A stretch of 64,000 nt of DNA from Xenorhabdus innexi (GCF_002632485.1 NZ_NIBU01000004.1:1-64000); one strand, 5' to 3'. Positions 29,441 through 39,040 are shown, counted from the first letter of the stretch. Translations and numbers: made by a program. Notes: generated by a model from the letters alone, not told the origin.

Positions 29441-29460
29441 TGCTGTTTATGTATACAGTG
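29441..29460 (-). promoter_or_regulatory. LexA (SOS) box of ydjM
   Basis: TGCTGTTTATGTATACAGTG has the required CTG-N10-CAG with an AT-rich centre, close to the LexA consensus TACTGT-(AT)4-ACAGTA. It lies 47 bases before the ydjM start codon. This predicts induction by DNA damage, as known for E. coli ydjM. Confidence 0.8.
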
Positions 29461-29595
29461 CGCTAGTATAGAAGGTTTTGCACAAGTTGAACAGGGGGTA
29501 AATAAGAAATCAGGCAGTTATCTGTTACCCGTATTTCCTGCTATAGACCTGACAGGCATAGCTCTGCCTTGTGGCTGGTATGGTATGTATCAGCA

Positions 29596-29785
29596 CTAAG
29601 CTTCAAATTGTAGTGGTATATTAAATCCAGACACCTCAAAGTGGTCGCTGGTTTGCTCAAATGTCAACGCATGCTTGTTTTTATATGCCAGTACTCTTTT
29701 TCGGAAATCCAGACTGTAACCCATTTCAATCCTGCCTCATCATTGGAATTCAGGTATTATGACATAGTATTATGATTCCGCTATA
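29596..29785 (-). mobile_element. Second IS630-type transposase remnant
   Basis: A 42-residue frame starts MGYSLDFRKRVLAYKNKHAL at 29724 and loses the family sequence after FEVSG, ending at a TAG (29596-29598). The 60 bases upstream of its ATG (to about 29785) closely match those of the remnant at 1.1 kb, including TATAGCGGAATCATAAT at the outer end and ATACCTGAATTCCAAT inside. No catalytic domain remains. Confidence 0.7.
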
Positions 29786-29786
29786 A

Positions 29787-30158
29787 GTTGTTCATAGTCT
29801 GTTCCTCCTCGGAGCTGTTTCGGCATGCACCAAAACTTTGCTCCTGGAACAGGCTCCCGTCAATTTCTTATCCAGAATTCAGGTTATCTACATTGATGAC
29901 AAGGTGAACAAGGACGGCAGTATCACCATTGAGACGTTCCACCGTCAGCACAATCATTTACCCGAGCGCTTTCAGAACAAGCGCATCAACGCCCTGATTG
30001 ACGGGGAGAAGGTCTACTATCAGGGTGGGGAATCCTGTGATATTCCCGAAGGTTGCCGGTTAGACGTCCGTGTCCAGATGCCGGCGAACTCGGTGTGGAA
30101 CCAGCGGCAGAAGGCAGCGGCGGAGACAGTTGCTGATATTGAGCCGCAGGAGCAATAG
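29787..30158 (+). pseudogene. Unknown gene, apparently cut at its 5' end by the IS630 element
   Basis: An open frame starts immediately beyond the insertion-sequence end with SLFLLGAVSACTKTLLL, which looks like the hydrophobic core and lipobox of a lipoprotein signal peptide whose first codons are gone. The remaining 100 or so residues include RIQVIYIDDKVNKDGSITIE and a GC-rich end. A TTG at 29838 could start a 106-residue product. I do not recognise the family. The right half (30000-30150) is much richer in GC than its neighbours, which suggests transfer. Confidence 0.4.
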
Positions 30159-30238
30159 TCAGAAAAGGGGCGGGTTGCTGATACCATTGTAGTGCAATCA
30201 ACCAGCAGAGAATTACGGGCCTTAATGAAGATTACTTA

Positions 30239-30751
30239 TCATTTCTTGAAGTTAATGCGCTTAAATTTATAATCAGGTAGTAAGAGCCTAACATATGGTG
30301 TCATCAAATACCGTAATTCCTCTGGAGGTTTGTAGTGCCCACTAGCGTTTGACCAAAATAATAATTCACCTTGACGAAATGTTAAAGTTCCCGCATAACG
30401 GACTGGTCTTCTATAACCTATTGAGGTATGTCCATCCACTGAATCATACCAATGATAATTAGGGTCTCGTGCGCTTTTAGCGCAGCGGATAGTATGTGGA
30501 TCATCGGTTGAAATAACAAATATGTATATTCCATCAGCGAGTTTTAAGTTTTTGGTTATATAATTTCTTAAAAAATATTTTTCAGTTTTCTCTAAAGAAT
30601 AAAGAGCCTCAGGTCTCGCGGCACGTTGTAAGTCTTTATTTTTTCGTACTGAGATAAAATTCTCTGCACTTGCCATGCTGTGTTTATTTGATAGAAAAAT
30701 ATCAATGAGTTCATCGAATGTCATTTCATCATCTTCATCATTACCAATCAT
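30239..30751 (-). CDS. Orphan protein with a toxin-like C-terminal motif
   Basis: This is a 170-residue soluble protein with no signal peptide. A good ribosome site (AAGGAA, 6 bases before ATG) supports the start. The second half contains RYAGTLTFRQGELLFWSNAS followed by GHYKPPEELRYLMTPYVRLL. I recall similar Trp-x-Asn-x-SGHY-x-Pro stretches at the C-terminal end of large secreted or polymorphic toxins of Photorhabdus, Xenorhabdus and Pseudomonas, but I cannot check this. It could be a detached toxin domain, an effector or an antitoxin. Neither neighbour is an obvious partner. Confidence 0.5.
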   Translation of the reverse strand: MIGNDEDDEMTFDELIDIFLSNKHSMASAENFISVRKNKDLQRAARPEALYSLEKTEKYFLRNYITKNLKLADGIYIFVISTDDPHTIRCAKSARDPNYHWYDSVDGHTSIGYRRPVRYAGTLTFRQGELLFWSNASGHYKPPEELRYLMTPYVRLLLPDYKFKRINFKK

Positions 30752-31467
30752 AACGGGTTCCTTGAATAAATTTTCAGCTTTAGTGTGTTATTTGACTGAT
30801 GAATTACTAGAGATTAAAGGTAGGGATTACGTATCAGCAACAAATAGGCTACAAACACTCATACTCGGCATAGCGACCCATCATAGCAACACGCTAAAAA
30901 TAGTTTACCCATGTTATTTACATAGTGAGTAAATAAATGATATTTCATAGCCCCTGATTTCATCGATCTCCGGTTCTCTGACGGAAATAAGCAAAATCAA
31001 ATAGTTGCGTTAAACAGGAGAATCCTCCTCTTTAATTCATTGATATATATTCAGAAGACAAATTTGGCGTTTGGTTATACTTTGGCAGACCCAATAACTG
31101 TAGGTTAGTTACGTAACTCATTGATTATTTAGAATTCCTCACTTTGGGTTCTTCAGCATTGAGGGAGGTAAATCCAATATCCGATAATCGGGCTTTGGTC
31201 TTTACTGTGTGATGAAGGGCTTAATTTCCAATTCCCCGATTTGAAATCGCAAAATTCCACCTCTCCTACATACGGGGTTATCCTATAGTAATTATTTCCT
31301 TTTCCTGTACACACCTTGACGACCTCCACTTCACTTGTCTAATGTTGTAAAATTGATTGTTATATGCCCCAGTGAGTACATTTTTCATTTGTACATAATT
31401 TGTCTATATTTAAATTTTATAGACCTTAAAATAATACTAACTAGTTGTTTTAAATGGATAATTTATC
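30752..31467. other. 716-bp stretch without a recognisable gene
   Basis: Only short broken frames are found on either strand. It contains a 12-bp perfect palindrome (AGTTACGTAACT, 31107-31118) and a patch near 31150-31290 of coding-like composition in which one minus-strand frame reads VKTKARLSDIGFTSLNAEEP, possibly a decayed gene. The yniB promoter should lie at the right end; a -10-like TATAAT is not clear. Confidence 0.35.
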
Positions 31468-32010
31468 ATGTATAAGTATTCGCAAGCAAGATATGTTGCT
31501 ATCACGAAGCGGCTGTTGGGATGGATTATTTTTGTACCCGCTTTTTTGTCAACTTTGGTCTCAGTGGTTAACTTAGTATCCCTGCATGGGGTTAAGGGTG
31601 AGGGTATCAATGCGGTTCTGAATGATTTTTTAAAAATGATGGCTGAAGTGATTAAGTTCAATACATCATTTTTAGATTTTTTCTGGCGGAATTCTCCGAC
31701 ACCGGATTATATGACGGTTATCACCGGAGAAAATGTTAGTTTTTTAGTCATCTATTTTTTAATGTTTGTGGGTTTGGCGATGAGTGCATCTGGTTTGAGA
31801 ATATACCGTCAATTCAAATTTATTAAGGAACAGATTGAAGATCATGTCATTCTTGAGAAAGCAAAAGAGAGTGATGTTACTAAAGAGCAATTGGAAGCCA
31901 AGGTTAAATTCCCGCGCCACTCATTATTCAGTCAAATATTTACTCTTTATATATCACCCGTTATTGTTGGTGCAATTGCTTATTTTTTATCAAAATTATT
32001 AGGTTGGTGA
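31468..32010 (+). CDS. yniB: Inner-membrane protein YniB
   Basis: This is a 180-residue membrane protein of unknown function, with spans at about residues 17-40, 90-110 and 155-177. It matches E. coli YniB in AITKRLLGWIIFVPAFLSTL, GINAVLNDF, FFWRNSPTPD and DHVILEKAKE. In E. coli it lies next to yniA, as here, where the two genes converge. Confidence 0.85.
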   Translation: MYKYSQARYVAITKRLLGWIIFVPAFLSTLVSVVNLVSLHGVKGEGINAVLNDFLKMMAEVIKFNTSFLDFFWRNSPTPDYMTVITGENVSFLVIYFLMFVGLAMSASGLRIYRQFKFIKEQIEDHVILEKAKESDVTKEQLEAKVKFPRHSLFSQIFTLYISPVIVGAIAYFLSKLLGW

Positions 32011-32031
32011 TGTAACATATGGCGGTGAGTG

Positions 32032-32895
32032 TTATTCAGATAATATATTATCAATAATACTTTGTGCAGTGATGAAGCTTTCTCCGCCAAAAAGGTTACA
32101 GCGATTTAATAAATAATAAAGTTGATAGAGAGGTTGTCGTTCAATGAAATCTGGCGGAAGTGGCCAGACACTTTGATAGCCATCCAGAACCTGTAAAGGG
32201 AGTTCAGGGTAAAAAGGGAGCATAGCAAGATCACACTCACGATCACCCCAATAACATGCAGGATCAAATGCAACAACACCGCTGTTATTTAGGGATGCAC
32301 AGTTTGTTGGCCATAAATCACCATGTAATAAAGAGGGTTCAGGCTGATGAGAGTGCAGTTTGTTACTCACTTTTTCGACGATTGTATCGATATTTCCGAA
32401 TACCATGCCATTATCTGATGCCAGTTGTAGTTGCCAGCCAATACGCTTTTCTGCATAAAACTGATTCCAGCGTTTCTGCCACCCATTAGGCTGGATTGTC
32501 GTACCAAGCATATTGTCAAAATCAAAACCAAATTTGGGCTGCTCATTCCATTGGTGAAGTCTGGCAAGCTGTTGGCCAAAGCAGTATGCGTTGTGAGCAT
32601 CAAAGGGTTTGATAGGAAGATATTCGAGTAAAAGGAAACTATGATTACGGTCATGCCCGACACCATAAACCACAGGGACTTTGGTTGTGTTGCTGCGAGC
32701 CAATAATTCCAGTTGTTCTGCTTCTGTTTTAAAAATAGGCAACATCTCTTTTGTATTGGATTTAACAAAGATCTGCTGATCACCATACTCAATAGACCAA
32801 GAACGGTGAATATCTCCGCCTGATAATTCCGTTTTGTTACGGATTTCTGCCTTTTCAAAATGTTCACTTAATAGATGGCTAACAGTTTGCCACAT
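32032..32895 (-). CDS. yniA: Fructosamine kinase family protein YniA
   Basis: This 287-residue kinase-like protein belongs to the fructosamine-3-kinase/aminoglycoside-phosphotransferase fold and probably phosphorylates sugar residues attached to proteins. Visible motifs are the ATP-loop region GGDIHRSW, the catalytic HGDLWPTN (HGD-x4-N) and the metal-binding AFDPACYWGDRECDLAM. The length is normal for the family (E. coli 286). Confidence 0.9.
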   Translation of the reverse strand: MWQTVSHLLSEHFEKAEIRNKTELSGGDIHRSWSIEYGDQQIFVKSNTKEMLPIFKTEAEQLELLARSNTTKVPVVYGVGHDRNHSFLLLEYLPIKPFDAHNAYCFGQQLARLHQWNEQPKFGFDFDNMLGTTIQPNGWQKRWNQFYAEKRIGWQLQLASDNGMVFGNIDTIVEKVSNKLHSHQPEPSLLHGDLWPTNCASLNNSGVVAFDPACYWGDRECDLAMLPFYPELPLQVLDGYQSVWPLPPDFIERQPLYQLYYLLNRCNLFGGESFITAQSIIDNILSE

Positions 32896-33033
32896 GACTC
32901 ACCTCATTAAGTTGACAATTGCTATGCTCATATTACATACAGATACAGCGATTGAACAGGTTTAAACTGAAATCTTGATTGGCAGGGGCACTTTTAAATT
33001 AGATATGGCCCCTGATTTGGTTTTACTGAAGAC

Positions 33034-33909
33034 TCACGCTAATGGGGATAATATATCTTTGGCCTGTTTTCCCTGCATTTTTTTTCTGGCTAATTTTATT
33101 TGGTCAAAAATAACAGCAAATGCGAAAAAGATTGCCTGAATGATAACAATGCATGCTCCCGTTTCACCATCAATGTGGAAGCTGATTATTGTACCAAGAA
33201 CACTGGATGTGACTGATGCTATTACGGCAACAATCATCATACGTTCAAAATTCCGGCATAAGATAAAGGCAATAATACCGGGGGATATTAACATTGCAAT
33301 AACCAGAATAATCCCAACAGCTTGTAATGAAGCAACAATGGTTAAAGCTAAAAGAGACAATAAGCCATAGTGCAGCAGTTTCACTGGCAGACCAACAACT
33401 TTTGCCTGATTAGGGTCGAAGCAATATAGCATAAAATCCTTACGTTTCAGAAGGATAGCCGCCAGAGTAAACCCTGCAATGCACATTATTTGGATCAGTT
33501 CATTTTGAGTAATACCGAGAATACTGCCGAATAGAATATGGGTCAAATGTTGTTCTGTATCTATGCGGGTAAAAAGCACCAGACCAAATGCAAACATACC
33601 AGAGAAAACAACACCCATGACGGTATCTTCTTTAACCCGGCTGTGCTCTTTCAGGTATCCGGTGGCAAATGCGCAGAATATTCCGGAAAGGAAAGCGCCG
33701 ATAGCAAGTGGTATACCTGCAACAAATGCCAGAACAATTCCCGGTAATACCGCGTGGGAAATGGCATCTCCCATTAATGACCAGCCTTTTAACACTAAAT
33801 AGCATGATAGGACTGCGCAGACAGTGCCTACAACGATAGCGGCTACAATGGCACGTTGCATAAAATCATGCATAAAAGGTTCTATGATGAACTCAATCAC
33901 TGTATTCAT
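33034..33909 (-). CDS. yfeD: Mn/Fe ABC transporter permease YfeD
   Basis: This is a 291-residue permease of the metal-ABC-3 family with about eight spans. It is the last gene of yfeABCD and paralogous to YfeC directly upstream: both contain [18 protein letters not shown]. With YfeC it forms the membrane channel. It overlaps yfeC by 4 bases, so translation is coupled. Confidence 0.9.
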   Translation of the reverse strand: MNTVIEFIIEPFMHDFMQRAIVAAIVVGTVCAVLSCYLVLKGWSLMGDAISHAVLPGIVLAFVAGIPLAIGAFLSGIFCAFATGYLKEHSRVKEDTVMGVVFSGMFAFGLVLFTRIDTEQHLTHILFGSILGITQNELIQIMCIAGFTLAAILLKRKDFMLYCFDPNQAKVVGLPVKLLHYGLLSLLALTIVASLQAVGIILVIAMLISPGIIAFILCRNFERMMIVAVIASVTSSVLGTIISFHIDGETGACIVIIQAIFFAFAVIFDQIKLARKKMQGKQAKDILSPLA

Positions 33910-34781
33910 GAGTGTCCTCCCTGAGTAAGCGCCTGAGATTCTTTTCTGGCTCGTTGGCGGGAGGCCAGCATGCCGTGCTTAGGTGCAAAGAAGAAAGCAA
34001 GCAGAAAAATCAGCGTTTGCAAAGTCACAATAACGCCCCCGGTTGCACCATTAAGGAAGTAGCTTATGTAAGCTCCTATACAACTGGTTAAGGCACCAAT
34101 GGCAACTGAAATGATAAGCAGATTCTTAAAACGGTCTGTCAGCAGGTATGCTGTTGCTCCCGGAGTCACGACCATTGCAATCACCAGAATAGCCCCGACA
34201 GTCTGTAAGGCAGCAACAGTGCAGGCGCTTAATAAGGTGAAGAAAATAATTTTCAGGCGCAGCGGGGATAACCCGATAGATCGGGCATGGTTTTCATCAA
34301 AGAACACAACCAGCAGGTCTTTCCAGAGCAGCATCAAAACAATAAAAGAGACAGCAATAATAATTTCTACCTGTAAAACATCTTCATCCGCGATGCCCAG
34401 AATATTGCCAAGTATGATGGTTTGTACATTGACTGACGTTGGGTTTAAAGAAACGATCAATAACCCAACAGCGAAAAAAGTGGAAAATATGAACCCGATA
34501 ACGGCATCTTCACGTAATCGTGTGATGTGACGTACTAATGTCATAGATAGTGCCGCAAGCATACCGGTAAAAAAAGCACCACCCGCATAAGGTAAACCGA
34601 GAGCATAAGCACCGGCAACGCCGGGCACTACGGAGTGGGAGAGAGCATCCCCCATCAGGGACCAGCCTTTTAACATTAAATAGGCTGACAGAAAAGCACA
34701 GACAGCGCCGACAATAGCACTTACCCACATGGCTTTCACCATATAGTTATAATTAAAAGGTTGTAGCAACAGTTCCATCAT
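33906..34781 (-). CDS. yfeC: Mn/Fe ABC transporter permease YfeC
   Basis: This is a 291-residue permease of the same family as YfeD, with [20 protein letters not shown] near the N-terminus and the conserved [10 protein letters not shown] region towards the end. It overlaps yfeB by 4 bases and yfeD by 4 bases. Confidence 0.9.
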   Translation of the reverse strand: MMELLLQPFNYNYMVKAMWVSAIVGAVCAFLSAYLMLKGWSLMGDALSHSVVPGVAGAYALGLPYAGGAFFTGMLAALSMTLVRHITRLREDAVIGFIFSTFFAVGLLIVSLNPTSVNVQTIILGNILGIADEDVLQVEIIIAVSFIVLMLLWKDLLVVFFDENHARSIGLSPLRLKIIFFTLLSACTVAALQTVGAILVIAMVVTPGATAYLLTDRFKNLLIISVAIGALTSCIGAYISYFLNGATGGVIVTLQTLIFLLAFFFAPKHGMLASRQRARKESQALTQGGHS

Positions 34782-35677
34782 GGCTGGCTGTCCTTCTGTT
34801 TTTGACTTTGTCGTGGAGGAACATGACCGTCATGACCATAAAATACAGCAGCGCGCTCGTCATCTGTAATAACGGTCAGGGAGCGGGGATCATCATCGTC
34901 ATGCAGTTCGGGGCCAGAGAGATTGATATGACGTAAAACACCACCAAACGTGACCTCCAGATTCTTCTGGGTGAATGTGGTTTCAGTTGGGCCGCTGGCC
35001 AGAACGGTTCGATTGATCAAAATAACATGGTCACAAAATTCGGGAACACTGCCGAGGTTATGTGTTGATACCAAAATTAAATGCCCTTCATCACGCAGAT
35101 CACGAAGCAAATCAATGATGGCATTCTCGGTTTTAACATCGACACCGGTAAAAGGTTCATCTAAAAGTAAGACTTTTCCCTCCTGAGCCAGTGCGCGCGC
35201 CAGAAATGCACGTTTTTTCTGCCCGCCGGAAAGTTCACCGATCTGTCTGTCACGCAGTTCAATCAACCCGACACGCTCAAGTGAACGGTTTACGATTTGA
35301 TGGTCGAGTTTGCTCGGCCTACGAAGAAAACCCATTTTCCCGTAGCGTCCCATCATCACAACATCAGAGACCAGAACCGGAAAGTTCCAGTCTACATCTT
35401 CGGTTTGTGGAACGTAGGCAATGATATTCTGCTTCAGTGCTGTTTTGATGGATTGATCATTAAGGCTAACTTTCCCCTGAGATGGCGTAACTAACCCCAT
35501 AATGGTTTTGAACAATGTAGATTTTCCACTGCCATTCATTCCTACCAATGCACATATGGTACCGCCCGTGATATCAAAGCAAGCATCATAAATTGCAGTA
35601 TGGCCGTTGTTATAAGTGACAGTCGCGTTATCAACTAATAAATGTGGTTTTTCAAATAATGACGATGCGTTTTTCAT
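34778..35677 (-). CDS. yfeB: Mn/Fe ABC transporter ATPase YfeB
   Basis: This is a 299-residue ATP-binding subunit. Walker A is GMNGSGKST, the signature motif is [15 protein letters not shown], and Walker B is [11 protein letters not shown]. It has an additional acidic and histidine-containing C-terminal tail of about 45 residues ([10 protein letters not shown], then [10 protein letters not shown]), as is usual for YfeB/SitB. It powers uptake of Mn2+ and Fe2+. It overlaps both neighbours. Confidence 0.92.
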   Translation of the reverse strand: MKNASSLFEKPHLLVDNATVTYNNGHTAIYDACFDITGGTICALVGMNGSGKSTLFKTIMGLVTPSQGKVSLNDQSIKTALKQNIIAYVPQTEDVDWNFPVLVSDVVMMGRYGKMGFLRRPSKLDHQIVNRSLERVGLIELRDRQIGELSGGQKKRAFLARALAQEGKVLLLDEPFTGVDVKTENAIIDLLRDLRDEGHLILVSTHNLGSVPEFCDHVILINRTVLASGPTETTFTQKNLEVTFGGVLRHINLSGPELHDDDDPRSLTVITDDERAAVFYGHDGHVPPRQSQKQKDSQP

Positions 35678-36588
35678 TGATTAAATCCTTTTGCAATAGT
35701 ATCGACTGTCATATTCAACAGATCTATATAGGTAGGAACTGGGCCTTTTGCGGTGGAGAGAGAATCAACATAAAGTACGCCACCATAGCGGGAACCGGTC
35801 TCTTTACTGACTTGTTTTGCAGGCTTATCTGAAACAGTACTTTCACTGAAAACAACAGGGATTTTATGTTTTATCATCGTATCAATGACACGGCGAACCT
35901 GCTGTGGTGTACCTTGCGCTTCGGCATTAATCGGCCATAAATAGACTTCTTTGAACCCATAGTCTTGGGTGAGATAGCTAAAAGCACCTTCACTGGTTAC
36001 CAGCCAACGTTCATTTTCAGGAATACGAGAAAGACGTTCTCTTAATGGCGCATCCAATTTTGCTATCTTATCGGCATAAATTTTGGCATTACGGTTATAA
36101 GTATCTGCATTTTTCGGGTCGTTTTTGACTAAAGCTTTACGAATATTTTCAATATAAATAAGGGCGTTACTTGGAGACATCCACGCATGAGGGTTAGGGT
36201 TCTGATTATAAGGCCCCTCACGGATCGGAAGTGGTGTAATACCTTCGGTAATTACAGCGACGGGAATATCCTGCATATTTTCAAAAAAGCGCTCAAACCA
36301 ACGTTCTAAATTTAACCCGTTCCAGAGGATCAGATCTGCCCGTTTTGCTTTAATGATATCTTTCGGAGTGGGTTGGTAATCGTGAATTTCTGCTCCGGGC
36401 TTTGTAATCGATTCAACAATTGCAGCATCTCCTGCGACATTCTGAGCCATATCTTGAATAATGGTAAATGTAGTAACAACCCTGAATTTTTTATCTGCGT
36501 GGGCTTGCAGACTAAATAAGGTGACAGTAAAGAGGGTAATAGCCATACTGAGTATCGGGAAGACAGAAAAAGAGCGTTTTTTGTTCAT
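35674..36588 (-). CDS. yfeA: Mn/Fe-binding periplasmic protein YfeA
   Basis: This is a 304-residue solute-binding protein of the cluster A-I (ZnuA/SitA) family that delivers Mn2+/Fe2+ to YfeBCD. The signal peptide ends QAHA (about residue 31). Metal-ligand motifs are [17 protein letters not shown] and [12 protein letters not shown]. It is the first gene of yfeABCD. A perfect Fur-type inverted repeat lies about 35 bases upstream, so iron repression is expected. Work on Photorhabdus has linked this transporter to insect virulence (from memory). Confidence 0.93.
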   Translation of the reverse strand: MNKKRSFSVFPILSMAITLFTVTLFSLQAHADKKFRVVTTFTIIQDMAQNVAGDAAIVESITKPGAEIHDYQPTPKDIIKAKRADLILWNGLNLERWFERFFENMQDIPVAVITEGITPLPIREGPYNQNPNPHAWMSPSNALIYIENIRKALVKNDPKNADTYNRNAKIYADKIAKLDAPLRERLSRIPENERWLVTSEGAFSYLTQDYGFKEVYLWPINAEAQGTPQQVRRVIDTMIKHKIPVVFSESTVSDKPAKQVSKETGSRYGGVLYVDSLSTAKGPVPTYIDLLNMTVDTIAKGFNQ

Positions 36589-36621
36589 TATTGTAAGCCT
36601 TATTTGTTATACATGTAATTA

Positions 36622-36642
36622 TTGATAATGATTATCAATATC
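36622..36642. promoter_or_regulatory. Fur box of yfeABCD
   Basis: TTGATAAT-G-ATTATCAA is a perfect inverted repeat, and the 19-bp site GATAATGATTATCAATATC matches the Fur consensus at 17 positions. It lies about 35-55 bases before the yfeA start. Confidence 0.85.
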
Positions 36643-36880
36643 ATCTTTGTAAAGTCAAGGTGATACGGTGATATGGGTGATAATTTTGCAGATTGGCCTG
36701 AATTTTTGTGATTTATAAAATCACTATGCGAACAAAAAAACAACATGTTGTCTAGTCTTTTGAAGTTTATTGAATATAACTACCTCAATTTATTTTGATG
36801 AGATATATAAAAATATTTTCATTTTACTCATAAAATTATATATGCTTTATAAGGTTAATTTTAGTTTAGGAGAACTTTTC

Positions 36881-37558
36881 GTGAGATTAAAGTTTATTCA
36901 TACTCATATTTTTCTGATGATATTGTTAGCCGGGTGTACAAGTCAGGAATCTCAGCAAGTAAAGAATGACAACAAATCAATATCGAGAGGAATATTCAGC
37001 GGGGATGGCACGTTGGGTTCGCAGAATAAATTGAACCGCCAGAGAAGAGCATCACCCTTTGATCATTTCATTGAACAGGCTGCAAAACGCTATGGAATAG
37101 ATGAAACTTTGATCAGGGCGATTATTCAGGTGGAATCCGGTTTCCGTCCAGAAGTTATCAGCAAATCCAATGCAGTTGGATTAATGCAGATTAAAGCCTC
37201 TACAGCAGGTAGGGATGCTTACCGTTTGAAAGGAAAGTCAGGGCAGCCAACTCTGCGCGAATTGAAAGATCCTGAGACAAATATTGATCTTGGTACTGCT
37301 TATATCAGTATTTTGAAAAAACAGCATTTAGATGGGATTATCAATCCTGAAACTTTATATTACGCCACAATCGTTGCCTATGTTAATGGAGCAGGGGCAT
37401 TATTGCGGACATTTGACTCAAATCGTAAATTGGCAATTAATAAAATTAACCGAATGACACCAGATGAATTTTATCAATATGTCCAGAATAATCATCCTGC
37501 CCCACAGGCACCACGTTATTTATGGAAAGTGAAAAATGCTTACAGTGCCTTAGAATAA
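36881..37558 (+). CDS. emtA: Membrane-bound lytic transglycosylase EmtA (MltE)
   Basis: This is a 225-residue lipoprotein that cleaves peptidoglycan glycan strands from within (endolytic). A GTG start at 36881 is chosen because AGGAGA lies 7 bases upstream and because it gives a proper lipoprotein signal ending LLAGC; a longer frame from 36770 lacks a ribosome site. The soluble lytic transglycosylase domain shows the catalytic glutamate in IIQVESGF and the later AVGLMQIKAST, ATIVAYVNGAGALLRTF and HPAPQAPRYLWK. It has a Ser/Asn-rich insertion after the lipobox compared with E. coli. Confidence 0.88.
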   Translation: MRLKFIHTHIFLMILLAGCTSQESQQVKNDNKSISRGIFSGDGTLGSQNKLNRQRRASPFDHFIEQAAKRYGIDETLIRAIIQVESGFRPEVISKSNAVGLMQIKASTAGRDAYRLKGKSGQPTLRELKDPETNIDLGTAYISILKKQHLDGIINPETLYYATIVAYVNGAGALLRTFDSNRKLAINKINRMTPDEFYQYVQNNHPAPQAPRYLWKVKNAYSALE

Positions 37559-37733
37559 TGTGATTTTCAGCTCACCTGAATATTTATTGTATTGGCAACA
37601 TTAACGAAAACTTTATGATTTTTTCGTAAAAAACATAACCATTCATTACTCTCATTCCGTTAACTAATCTAATGATTAGAGAAAAATAATATAATTACTT
37701 ACTTTGATTAAAAATCATTTATAGGAAGAGTTA

Positions 37734-38244
37734 ATGTCACTAAAAAAAGAAAACAGAAGACCCGCATTTATTCAGCACTGGACACAGAACGAAGAAGAAG
37801 AAAGCCCCGGATATCACTGATAGTGATGAAATATTTACTATAGGCTCTGCGCTTGGAGAATCTTTGGGTCTGAAGAAACTGGGTATTCACCATGAACGGG
37901 TTTTACCCGGTCGCAGAACATCATACCCTCATGCAGAAAAAGATGAAGAAGAGTTTGTATATGTTCTCGAAGGAACTCCTGATGTGTGGATTAATGGGGA
38001 ATTATATCGGTTAGAACCGGGGGATGCCGTTGGGTTTCCTGCTGGTACGGGGATCTGTCATACAGTCATTAATAATACTGAGTCAGAAATCAGATTATTA
38101 GTTGTAGGAGAGAAAAGTAAACCTGAAAATAAAATTTGGTATCCGCTAAATCAGGAACATCAAAAAACCAGAGATGATGGATGGGATTTTCCTCCTGAGC
38201 AGATATTTGGTGAGCATAACGGTAAGCCAGATAATAATAAGTAA
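37734..38244 (+). pseudogene. Cupin-domain protein gene, frameshifted near its start
   Basis: An ATG at 37734 with an AGGAAGAG ribosome site begins MSLKKENRRPAFIQHWTQNE, the recognisable start of a family of single-domain cupins, then stops at a TGA. The remainder (KAPDITDSDEIFTIG, then HHERVLPGRRTSYPHAEKDE and the cupin barrel) continues in the +1 frame from about 37800 to 38244. The shift occurs in a GAAGAAGAAGAAAG tract. A TTG at 37864 could start a 126-residue product containing most of the barrel with the two cupin motifs (histidine, glutamate and PGDAVGFPAGTGICH). Function in the family is poorly defined. A terminator follows. Confidence 0.8.
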
Positions 38245-38267
38245 ACGATCATAAGTTATTATCTCTG

Positions 38268-38295
38268 AGCCACCGGCTATTCAGGTGGCTTTTTA
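38268..38295 (+). terminator. Terminator after the cupin gene
   Basis: AGCCACC pairs with GGTGGCT around nine bases, followed by TTTTT. Confidence 0.75.
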
Positions 38296-38401
38296 CATGG
38301 ACACCAGAGTAGATTTTGCCAATAAAAGATAACACGAAAGAGGAAAATCTGAGTATGACATTCATACTATAGTTATCTGCTCAAACTATAGTGGTGAATG
38401 T

Positions 38402-39040
38402 ATGCTTAATGATCTTCTTGATTGGTCAATAAAAAATTATTCTGCTATCGCATCAGTATTATCTGCTTTGACTGCATTTCTTGGTGGTATTTGGATCATG
38501 CTTAAAAATGTCTATAGCAGTTTGAATTTTCTTAGAAACAGGAGGATTACCAATAATATTGACTACCTTGAAAAATATGATGAATATCTGAGTCAGGAAG
38601 ATAAAACCTACATTAAAGAGATTATTACTTCTGAGATTATGCTTAAAGTTACTAAGATTAAATCGAAGGAGCTTAGGCATTTAGTTATAAAATTAACGGA
38701 ACTTGGTATCGAATCAGGTTATATATTCGATATTAAAAGATTAAAAAAATATGTCATTGTGAATTCGGATTTTGCAAAAATAAAAATTGATGCTTCTTAT
38801 GTTTTCAATTATTGGATCGAAAAACTAATGTCAGTAGTTATTTTTGCTTTAATGGTTTTTATTGCGTTTAAAATATTATATGTGGATAGTCAGGTTATCA
38901 GTAGCCTTAATACGGTAGCCATGATATTTCTGATGATTATTCTGGAACTCTTGGGGATCTGTTTTTTAACATTAAGTGTATCACCGGGGCGAATAAGAAA
39001 AATAAATGCAGAGTTATCGAAGCATAAACTGAGTAGTTAG
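38402..39040 (+). CDS. Unknown membrane protein
   Basis: This 212-residue protein has one hydrophobic segment near the N-terminus (about residues 14-34) and two near the C-terminus (about 142-162 and 168-190). Between them lies a soluble, lysine- and glutamate-rich region of about 100 residues. It ends in a short basic tail. I do not recognise it. The gene is AT-rich (many AAA and ATT codons), unlike thrS after it. The ATG lacks a strong ribosome site. Confidence 0.55.
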   Translation: MLNDLLDWSIKNYSAIASVLSALTAFLGGIWIMLKNVYSSLNFLRNRRITNNIDYLEKYDEYLSQEDKTYIKEIITSEIMLKVTKIKSKELRHLVIKLTELGIESGYIFDIKRLKKYVIVNSDFAKIKIDASYVFNYWIEKLMSVVIFALMVFIAFKILYVDSQVISSLNTVAMIFLMIILELLGICFLTLSVSPGRIRKINAELSKHKLSS

